From NCBI RefSeq assembly GCF_023284065.1, contig NZ_JAKIKP010000009.1, forward strand, positions 96,002 through 160,001: 64,000 bases of DNA. Direction: 5' to 3'. The notes beneath the pieces are model-generated. The model ran no database searches and had not been told where the DNA came from. It saw only the letters and a program-made list of their open reading frames with translations. Position 1 is the first letter of the stretch, and each line of letters starts with the position of its first letter. Below, piece after piece: positions 57,183 through 64,000 of this stretch. Source of the stretch: Shewanella gaetbuli (GTDB lineage Bacteria > Pseudomonadota > Gammaproteobacteria > Enterobacterales > Shewanellaceae). The position numbers and the translations under genes were made by a program.

Positions 57183-60100
57183 ATGAATAATAAATCACTT
57201 ATACCGCTCATCATTGCGACAGGCCTAGTAGGTTGTGGCGGTGGTGACGGTGCTGAACTAGATGGTAATACTCGCGGTAGTATAACAATAACCGGAAGTA
57301 ATTTTATCGCTGGCGAAACAATCTCTGCAGCAGCTACTGATGCTGACGGAATTATTGCTGACACACTTACTTACGTTTGGTCAACAGGTACTATCGGCAC
57401 ATCTTACACAATTACTGAAGCTGACGAAGGCACAGTTATTTCTGTTTCTGCTAATTATACAGATGATGCAGGTTTTACCGAAGGTGTTGGTGCATCTACA
57501 CCTGTTATCAACCCAACCTTAAATGTTTCTGCTCGCATTATTAAGGGCCCTATTGATGGTGCAACTTGTGACATATTTGAAGTTGAGGATAGTGGCGCTG
57601 CGGTTCTTCCTGCGCAAGGCACTGCAACCTCTGACACTACAGGTGGCGTTACATTTATCGACGTACATTTCGAAGGTTTAGGTTTAATCACTTGTACTGG
57701 CGGTACTTATACGGACGAATCAACAGGTTTAACCTTAGATGCTCCTCAACTTCGCTCTGTAGTGAATGTAGTTGAAAATATTATTGAGACTGATGATGAG
57801 GGTGTGGAAACCATACTACCACCACCTACCTATGTTGTTTCTCCTTTAACCGAAATGGCTGTTCAAAACGCGGGTAGTGATTTAAACCAGTTTGCTGACG
57901 CAGCTGAAATAATTAATGCTCGTTTTGGTATTCGTTTTGATACAACAGAAGTGCTTCCTACTTTAGTTGGTACTGTTGAACTTGGTGCTGATGGTGCTGA
58001 AAACGCTGATAGATATGGTTCTGTGCTAGCGCTACTATCACAAGTTGATGCAGACAACGCAGACGCAGATTTATCTACCGTTATGCAAGATCTTGCTAGT
58101 GACGTCGCTGATGGTTCTTTTTCTGAAGAGTCTTTAGTTACACTTGAGACAGCACAAATGAATTTGCAAACTACTTCACAAGTTGCTAGTTCGGTTGATG
58201 AGGCGTTACTTGATGTAATTGGAGCCGCTGTTGGTTATAACAATGACCCTGTTGCAGCAATCATCGAAGGTGAATTTGGCGGTACTGTTCAACATACTGC
58301 TATTAATCCATTAACTGGTTCACTAACCATTATTGATCCAAACTTTGAAGAAGACGCTTTTGTTGCTCAAACAGATGTAGCACTTGATTATGGTACATTT
58401 AGTATCAGCGCCAACGGTAGCTGGTCTTACACGGTTAACACTGAAAATGATACTTTAGCGAACCTTGAAATAGGTGACTCTGTAAGTGATTCAATCACTA
58501 TCGCTTCTATTGATGGTACGACTGCTGATATTGTTATTCGTGTTGCTTCACTTACTCAAGTTGTAAAAATAAGCGATACAGGCGGCGATACGGGTGAGAT
58601 TAGATTTAGCGTTGATAACCTTCGTCAAGGTAAGCTGAGTGCATCTATATCTAAAGAGGTTGCGCTTGGTAGTGATGGAAATATTAAAGATGCTTACATT
58701 ACGCTTTATGGCTCATCTGGTAGTTCTAGTGAATCGCTTATAGATTTGCGTATTCAAGGAACTCAAACTCAAGACGACGGCACTGTAATTGACCCTCGTT
58801 TCTTTGTTCGAAATACTGACAGTGACGCTTACCCTGGCAATATGATCACTGCACCATTAGTTGAAGAGCAGTTTTATGATGTAGAAATCACATGGGACTT
58901 AGATCAAGCAGATCAAATCACCGTGACTATTGATGGTGAAGTGATTGGTGGAGGTTCATTCTCTACAGCAGCAGTTGTTGACTCTGATTATACAGGCTTA
59001 GACCAGTGGTTCGCTGATGGTGTTAAAGCTATCCAATTTAGATTCGGTGATAATGATAGAACGATTCCTTTCGGTTCTTTCTATGTTGATAACATTGAAG
59101 TATTTTCTGATACCGCTGGCACAGCAAGCGTCTTTTCAGATGACTTTGAAAGCTATGATGCAGGTGAAACTTTAGATGCTACAGACAGCAAGTATGGCTT
59201 AGCTATTTACTCAGAAGTTATTGTTTTTGATGCAGGTGACGGCACAGAAGAATCAACCCCAGCAGTATTCTTTGATTTAACTGGAAGAATAGCAGCTGAT
59301 GAAGCAACGACTACAGGTTTAGTAAGTGTACTTGACCCAGATGATGGCGAAGCATTTATTGTTCAGACAACCTTAATGGGTACATACGGTACTTTAGCAA
59401 TATTAGATGATGGCTCTTGGACCTATACTCTTGATACTGCTAATGCCACTATTGCAGCACTTGTTGTGGGTGAAAGTGAACTCGATACCTTTACTATTGA
59501 ATCTTTTGATGGCACAACCGCTGAATTGGCAATCACTATTACAGGCACAGTTGTTGTTGATACTGGAGCAAACAATGTTGCCAGAATGGCTGATACATCA
59601 TTAACGGCTGATGCTGAGTTACGTTTAACAACGGATCCACTTGCTGCAGGTTCAATTTCTACAACTATTAAGCGACAAGCAATTTCAGGCTTCACTGCGA
59701 CACCAGATGTTTCTGAAAACAATACCGTTTACATCAGTATTTATGGTGGCTCTGCCTCTTCGAGCAATCTAACGGGTGAAATTGCGTTTAGTGACGGTGG
59801 TGTTGTTCAATATCGTGATGCAGACAAGAAACAACAAACTGTTGAAGGTATAACTGTTGTTGATGATGCAGATATAGATGTGGTAATTGAGTGGACAGCA
59901 ACAGGTTATTCACTTTCAATTGATGGTGGTTCAACCTTCTACGGTCCTTATGTTGCAATTAATACGGGGACTGCGACAGAAACCTATCAAGTACGCATTG
60001 GTAGCTCAGATAAAGAGTCTTCAAAAGAATTATTGGCTGATGACATTGTGATTGCTGATGATACAGATTCGACAATACTATCTGAGGACTTTGAAACTTA

Positions 60101-60773
60101 TGTTGATGGTGAAGATTTAAGTACAACTTATTCAAGTTCTGCTGAAGCAACCGTTAAGACCATAGCGGGAACTAGTGTAAATAAAGTTGCCCGAATGGCT
60201 GACACATCACTAGACGCTGACGCTGAGTTACGTTTAACGACGGCGGCACTTGCTGAAGGCTCTATTTCTGCAAGCATTAAGCTACAAGCCATTGCTGACT
60301 TCACTGCTACACCAGATGTTAGCGAAGATAACACTGCTTATATTAGTATCTATGGTGGCTCTGCCTCTTCAAGTAACCTAACGGGTGAAATAATCTTTAG
60401 TAATGGTGCTATTAAATATCGTGATGCAGCAAAAGAGCAGCAAACCATTGAAGGCTTAACTTATGCTGATGATACCGATATTGATGTAGTTATAGATTGG
60501 ACTGCAACAGGTTACTCTTTGTCAATTGATGGCGGTACAACCTTCTACGGTCCTTATGAAGCAATCAATACAGGTACAGCGACAGAAACGTATCAAATAC
60601 GTATTGGTAGCTCTTCGAAAGAGTCAGCAAAAGAGTTATTAGCTGATGATATCGTGATTGCTGATGCAACAGATACGGCGGTTCTATCTGAGGACTTCGA
60701 AAGTTATGCTGTGGGTGACGATCTAAGTACGACTTACTCTAGTTCTGCCGAAGCTACAGTGCAAGAAGACTAA
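57183..60773 (+). CDS. Large modular surface lipoprotein with Ig-like, VCBS and three related beta-sandwich-like modules
   Basis: The 1196-residue protein has a lipoprotein signal with lipobox LVGC (C18) and glycines after it, consistent with outer-membrane sorting. Visible modules are an Ig-like domain (about 31-110) and an uncharacterised domain (about 113-355). These are followed by VCBS (about 360-456), module A (about 460-683), VCBS (about 696-790), module B (about 797-999) and module C (about 1000-1196). B and C are near copies offset by exactly 203 residues (V799 equals V1002). A is a distant relative sharing the FESYDAGETL-type ending. The modules look like carbohydrate-binding beta-sandwiches, but I cannot name a CBM family. 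No catalytic motif is seen. Confidence 0.75.
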   Translation: MNNKSLIPLIIATGLVGCGGGDGAELDGNTRGSITITGSNFIAGETISAAATDADGIIADTLTYVWSTGTIGTSYTITEADEGTVISVSANYTDDAGFTEGVGASTPVINPTLNVSARIIKGPIDGATCDIFEVEDSGAAVLPAQGTATSDTTGGVTFIDVHFEGLGLITCTGGTYTDESTGLTLDAPQLRSVVNVVENIIETDDEGVETILPPPTYVVSPLTEMAVQNAGSDLNQFADAAEIINARFGIRFDTTEVLPTLVGTVELGADGAENADRYGSVLALLSQVDADNADADLSTVMQDLASDVADGSFSEESLVTLETAQMNLQTTSQVASSVDEALLDVIGAAVGYNNDPVAAIIEGEFGGTVQHTAINPLTGSLTIIDPNFEEDAFVAQTDVALDYGTFSISANGSWSYTVNTENDTLANLEIGDSVSDSITIASIDGTTADIVIRVASLTQVVKISDTGGDTGEIRFSVDNLRQGKLSASISKEVALGSDGNIKDAYITLYGSSGSSSESLIDLRIQGTQTQDDGTVIDPRFFVRNTDSDAYPGNMITAPLVEEQFYDVEITWDLDQADQITVTIDGEVIGGGSFSTAAVVDSDYTGLDQWFADGVKAIQFRFGDNDRTIPFGSFYVDNIEVFSDTAGTASVFSDDFESYDAGETLDATDSKYGLAIYSEVIVFDAGDGTEESTPAVFFDLTGRIAADEATTTGLVSVLDPDDGEAFIVQTTLMGTYGTLAILDDGSWTYTLDTANATIAALVVGESELDTFTIESFDGTTAELAITITGTVVVDTGANNVARMADTSLTADAELRLTTDPLAAGSISTTIKRQAISGFTATPDVSENNTVYISIYGGSASSSNLTGEIAFSDGGVVQYRDADKKQQTVEGITVVDDADIDVVIEWTATGYSLSIDGGSTFYGPYVAINTGTATETYQVRIGSSDKESSKELLADDIVIADDTDSTILSEDFETYVDGEDLSTTYSSSAEATVKTIAGTSVNKVARMADTSLDADAELRLTTAALAEGSISASIKLQAIADFTATPDVSEDNTAYISIYGGSASSSNLTGEIIFSNGAIKYRDAAKEQQTIEGLTYADDTDIDVVIDWTATGYSLSIDGGTTFYGPYEAINTGTATETYQIRIGSSSKESAKELLADDIVIADATDTAVLSEDFESYAVGDDLSTTYSSSAEATVQED

Positions 60774-60813
60774 TCAACTTGCAGTTGTAAATTAATGTTT
60801 TAAACAATGTGTT

Positions 60814-60844
60814 AAAAATGCCGCTTATTGATAGCGGCATTTTT
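60814..60844 (+). terminator. Terminator of the alginate locus
   Basis: A 12-bp stem (AAAAATGCCGCT with AGCGGCATTTTT) encloses a 7-base loop 40 bp after the lipoprotein stop. A weaker CTCG/CGAG hairpin with a T-run follows at about 60860. Confidence 0.88.
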
Positions 60845-61320
60845 TGTTCTTTATCTTTCTCGTCTTTAGCGAGTTTTTTAAATATCCAGCTATAAGCATT
60901 TTAACAAATAGGTGAATGAAAATAACAGATTTTAGATCAAGCTTTTAGAGCGCTTGAGGTAATTAAATGAAAGGCAACCATACAATAAAGAGACCTTTAT
61001 GCCGTACCTGAAAGATCGGACAAAATTGTTAACTGATCAGTATTAGATAATGACTTGATTGATACGTGTGGAATTGAAAAGCATATTACCGAGAACAAAG
61101 CGATTAGAGAATAATAGCTTACTAACTCAGTGCTTGGGTTCAATATAATGCATACACCGTGATACCTAATAAAACCTACACTCTCGACATTACTACCCAA
61201 ACTTAGGGCTTTGGGCTAAATGCGTTAGATTTTCAATCCAATTACCCGTAATTTAAATGAAAAAAGTATCTTAACTGATTAAATTAACACTGACCCCTTT
61301 TATACTGACCCCTTTTATAG
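60845..61320. other. Gene-free stretch between the alginate locus and the SYLF gene
   Basis: No supportable gene is seen. A few short open stretches occur on the plus strand (for example one reading AYTVIPNKTYTLDITTQT near 61145), each ended by stops, so a decayed gene is possible. At its right end ACTGACCCCTTTTAT occurs twice in direct succession (about 61288-61318). The minus-strand frame at 60997-61200 has no recognisable product. Confidence 0.45.
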
Positions 61321-61348
61321 AAAATGGCTACCATTTGGTAGCCATTTT
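61321..61348. terminator. Terminator of the SYLF gene, probably bidirectional
   Basis: A 12-bp stem AAAATGGCTACC/GGTAGCCATTTT has an ATTT loop and a T-run on the plus side. It lies 15 bp from the stop codon at 61364. Confidence 0.8.
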
Positions 61349-61363
61349 TTATGCAAAACTAGG

Positions 61364-61942
61364 TTATTTAGCATCAAAGGTAAAAGACTGGCCAGCTAAG
61401 GCTGCTTCGTACATTAAGCCCCCTTTTGCGGCGGTAAATATAGCCATGCCATTCATGTAAACAGCTTTGGCTGCATGATTACTACCCGCTTGTCCCGCGC
61501 CTGCGGAATGGCCCGTTGTACCCACTTGAGCGCTCGCGCCGACATTGATTGCAACCGCAGATGCTTGAGCACTAAATTCGAAACTACCACTGGTGAAGTC
61601 ATTGTAGGCTTCGGCATTTTTGAAAAAGATAATCTCGCTGTAAGCTTGGCCACCTAATTGAAAACCAATCGACAACTGGCTGAGTGTAGAGTTACCTGTG
61701 TGCATGCCGCCTTTATAAACTCGCCCTTTGCCGTAAGCAGCACCAATTCCTATGCCGCCTTTACCCACTGTAGGGAAAATGGCATAGCCGTAGGCGGTAT
61801 TAAAAAATGCTTGGGTTTCTGCAGCCTTTTGAAAGTTAGTAATAGCCTCTGTATAGCTTGAATCATTTGCCTGTGATGTTGGCGAAAATACAATAGCTAA
61901 CCCTATGAACATGGTGAAAACAAAAGTGAGTAATCGTGTCAT
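61364..61942 (-). CDS. SYLF/YSC84 domain lipid-binding-like exported protein
   Basis: The 192-residue protein has a signal peptide (cleavage near SQAND, about 25). The body matches the SYLF/YSC84 family: FFNTAYGYAIFPTVGKGGIGIGAAYGKGRVY, LGGQAYSEIIFF and GSFEFSAQASAVAINVGASAQ. Eukaryotic members bind phosphoinositides. The bacterial role is not established and is probably envelope-related. The ATG at 61942 gives a standard signal sequence. Confidence 0.88.
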   Translation of the reverse strand: MTRLLTFVFTMFIGLAIVFSPTSQANDSSYTEAITNFQKAAETQAFFNTAYGYAIFPTVGKGGIGIGAAYGKGRVYKGGMHTGNSTLSQLSIGFQLGGQAYSEIIFFKNAEAYNDFTSGSFEFSAQASAVAINVGASAQVGTTGHSAGAGQAGSNHAAKAVYMNGMAIFTAAKGGLMYEAALAGQSFTFDAK

Positions 61943-62014
61943 ATAAACCTCAATGTAAGCTGTTTGAATGTATGCAAGTTAACATAACTGACATCATCAT
62001 AACCCAGTTTGACG

Positions 62015-62911
62015 TTAGGATGTACGCTTGGTTTTCTTTGTGGTGCTTATCACATCTTGTAAATAAGCCATTTCATCATCATCTAAAACGGGAGTGCTAG
62101 TTGGTGTCGGCTTGGGATGATGTGTCGATTGATTGATAGACCTTAAGTACGCTGCTTTAGTCACCTGATGTAGACTATAAAAAGCTAAAATATACACGGT
62201 AACCAGTAAGCTTAAACGAGTAATAGTTTCAGGTATCATCGATTGATAATCACCTAAATAAAAAGGCAAATAAGCTGAAATTAAGCGAATTATCCAGTTG
62301 ATTAAAATGCCTATGGCGATGACTGTTACCCATTCAATTTTATTGTCACTAGGCACTGAAGCATTGAGTGATTGTAATTGACGGCTTTGCTTTACAAGTC
62401 GGTAAATTAAAGCCAGATAAATAGCGCTTTGTATTAACGCTAAACACGGCAGAATGATCGCAAATACATTAATTCGGCTTAATTCGGTTATCGATGACAC
62501 ACGGCTCTCTGTCGCATTTGGGTCGATACCTATACTAAACAGTATGGCTGAAGTGGTCATTAGAGCAATGATCATAGCAAGTAGCGTATGTTTAAGATAA
62601 TGAGGTTGAAAAGTGACGGGATGTAAACTTTGTTTGCTGTACAGATAGAGCAACGGCATTAATAAGAAGAATAATGGATAAAGCAGCGTAAGCAGTAAAT
62701 GAATGGGAAGTGTAATGGCGTCATTTGTGAGCAAACCCGTCATAAAATAAAGCCCTACCAACATAAATATAGAGGCCAATATATTATGACGGTTGTAGGT
62801 GCTTCGATAAATGAAGCGCACATATAGCGCCACCCCAAAGCAGTGTATTCCGCCAATTAAAGACAGCCACCAAAAAGCTTGAATGAAAATATCATGATCA
62901 AGTGTCATCAT
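62015..62911 (-). CDS. Seven-TM protein resembling the sensor half of membrane AraC regulators, without DNA-binding domain
   Basis: The 298-residue protein has seven hydrophobic helices (about 10-30, 42-62, 72-92, 108-128, 148-170, 190-215, 225-250). A polar tail follows, ending LDDDEMAYLQDVISTTKKTKRTS. The arrangement and the acidic tail resemble the linker that precedes the helix-turn-helix domain in 7TM-AraC regulators. Here the frame stops at that point, and only 72 bp remain before the SYLF gene, so no HTH is encoded. Tandem ATGs at 62911 and 62908 are possible starts. The assignment is by resemblance only. Confidence 0.6.
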   Translation of the reverse strand: MMTLDHDIFIQAFWWLSLIGGIHCFGVALYVRFIYRSTYNRHNILASIFMLVGLYFMTGLLTNDAITLPIHLLLTLLYPLFFLLMPLLYLYSKQSLHPVTFQPHYLKHTLLAMIIALMTTSAILFSIGIDPNATESRVSSITELSRINVFAIILPCLALIQSAIYLALIYRLVKQSRQLQSLNASVPSDNKIEWVTVIAIGILINWIIRLISAYLPFYLGDYQSMIPETITRLSLLVTVYILAFYSLHQVTKAAYLRSINQSTHHPKPTPTSTPVLDDDEMAYLQDVISTTKKTKRTS

Positions 62912-62960
62912 GTTGATAAGTCATTTAAAAATGGCCAAAAGTATCATTAAGGTAATCTGC

Positions 62961-63347
62961 TTAACTCTGTTTGCGCAAGTGTCGATTACTGGCCTCTTTA
63001 GGCGGCTTTCCAGGTGCAGGTTTTCGCTCTGCCAGTAAATGCTTAATAGCCATTATGGGGTGGGGTAGTAACATTCTTGGCCCTGCATAAATCATAATTT
63101 CACGGGCTTTTTGCTTCATTTTTGGTTTGTAGCAATGTACAGGGCATTTATTACATGTGGGTTTTTCTTGCCCATATGGACAGCGGTCAAGTCTGGTTTC
63201 GGCGTAGGCTAAAAACTCATCACAAGATTCACACAAACTATTTTGAGGTTTGTTGCAGTGGTGTGCTTTACAGTAGATTTCAACCATTGCACTAATGGTT
63301 TGAAATTCAAACAACAGTTTGCCTGAAAGTAACGATGAATCTGTCAT
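62961..63347 (-). CDS. ygbA: YgbA family protein (nitrous oxide-stimulated promoter family)
   Basis: The 128-residue cysteine-rich protein contains the family pattern MVEIYCKAHH, CESCDEFLAYAETRLDRCPYG, PTCNKCPVHCYKP and IMIYAGPRMLLPHPIMAIKHLL. The CxxC-type clusters suggest metal binding. In enterobacteria the homologue is controlled by the nitric-oxide repressor NsrR. I do not see a convincing NsrR site upstream. The basic C-terminal tail is ordinary. The frame and start are clear. Confidence 0.88.
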   Translation of the reverse strand: MTDSSLLSGKLLFEFQTISAMVEIYCKAHHCNKPQNSLCESCDEFLAYAETRLDRCPYGQEKPTCNKCPVHCYKPKMKQKAREIMIYAGPRMLLPHPIMAIKHLLAERKPAPGKPPKEASNRHLRKQS

Positions 63348-63423
63348 GACGATAACCTAGTAAATTAGTCAACTACTTAATTTTAAATTGCCATATTAGA
63401 GTAGACAAATTTAACCCTACAGG

Positions 63424-63471
63424 TTGTGATTAAGCGCATGTAAGTGCTAAATGTTGGTAGCTTAATCACAA
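63424..63471. other. Perfect 12-bp inverted repeat in the ygbA upstream region
   Basis: TTGTGATTAAGC and GCTTAATCACAA are separated by 24 bases with a possible inner GCGC/GTGC pairing. It lies in the 330-bp divergent gap between ygbA and the gene at 63678. It might be an operator, an RNA hairpin or a remnant repeat. Nothing else is evident in the gap. Confidence 0.55.
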
Positions 63472-63677
63472 TAAATGAGTTGAAAGCCACATCCTGCACG
63501 AAATGTTACAGATAAAATGGGGTAAACACTTGATTTATGGGTAGTGATTAGATTACTAATAGTGATGTGTGCTCAAAAAAACAGCGCTTGCTTGTTGCCA
63601 GACTCAAGGTAAGCATTGGCAAAATAATTAGCCGTCCACTTATAACATGTACACCGCGAAATACAGGATGATATTGA

Positions 63678-64000
<323 letters not shown>

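Noticed and set aside
59423..60334. Several 60-100-codon minus-strand frames inside the lipoprotein gene
   Set aside because: They are reverse-strand shadows of the repetitive Thr/Asp/Ala-rich coding sequence.
60997..61200. 67-codon minus-strand frame in the gene-poor stretch
   Set aside because: No ribosome-binding site and no recognisable product. The plus strand shows equally weak fragments.

Overview
The window looks like a chromosomal segment of a Shewanella-type gammaproteobacterium (Alteromonadales). This rests on gene order and content: gmk-rpoZ-spoT with trmH and recG nearby, mrcA divergent from pilMNOPQ-aroK-aroB-damX-dam followed by rpe-gph-trpS, lpoA-yraN-diaA-dolP divergent from rsmI, then rnpB. 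It also rests on moderate-to-low GC and typical marine gammaproteobacterial families. No database search was possible. Products are assigned from motifs, length and neighbourhood.

Region 1 (1-19.2 kb) starts with the end-clipped start of a ketosynthase-like gene and a DUF3014 protein. It continues with recG, a very large formate-dehydrogenase/GltD-like fusion, an acyl-CoA synthetase behind a near-perfect PsrA-like operator, a GNAT acetyltransferase, trmH, ridA, spoT, rpoZ and gmk. In enterobacteria gmk-rpoZ-spoT-trmH-recG is contiguous. Here ridA sits inside the series, and three unrelated genes separate recG from trmH. A structured repeat-like element lies upstream of gmk, followed by an unknown membrane protein, an APH-fold kinase and the nucleotidase yjjG.

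Region 2 (19.2-39.4 kb) is conserved housekeeping. It holds penicillin-binding protein 1A, the type IV pilus inner-membrane and secretin operon pilMNOPQ, shikimate genes aroK and aroB, the division protein DamX, Dam methylase, and a small minus-strand pair (one unknown protein and a DUF2970 protein). Then come rpe-gph-trpS, the envelope cluster lpoA-yraN-diaA-dolP, rsmI, and the RNase P RNA gene with promoter and terminator.

Region 3 (39.4-51.3 kb) opens with 600 bp of nested repeats: 26-bp tandem units, a block duplicated at about 294-bp spacing, and inverted arms. It is followed by a GAF-GGDEF diguanylate cyclase, CstA-type transporter, orphan periplasmic binding protein, Omp85-like barrel, ThrE-type exporter, MAPEG protein, YgiQ radical-SAM protein and a secreted unknown protein.

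Region 4 (51.3-61 kb) is the most distinctive part. After 1.4 kb without a supportable gene comes a three-gene locus: a PL7 alginate lyase, a short tandem-repeat array, a TonB-dependent receptor, and a 1196-residue lipoprotein with an Ig-like domain, VCBS domains and three related beta-sandwich-like modules. The simplest reading is a compact alginate capture, cleavage and uptake system. The lipoprotein would serve as a surface glycan-binding partner of the receptor, a role analogous to SusD/SusE-type proteins. That role is inference.

Region 5 (61.3-64 kb) carries a SYLF/YSC84 protein, a 7-TM protein that resembles the sensor half of membrane AraC regulators but ends before any DNA-binding domain, a YgbA-family protein, and the start of a gene that runs off the edge inside at least 19 perfect CCAGAG (Pro-Glu) repeats. 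No tRNA, CRISPR array, intact insertion sequence or prophage was seen.
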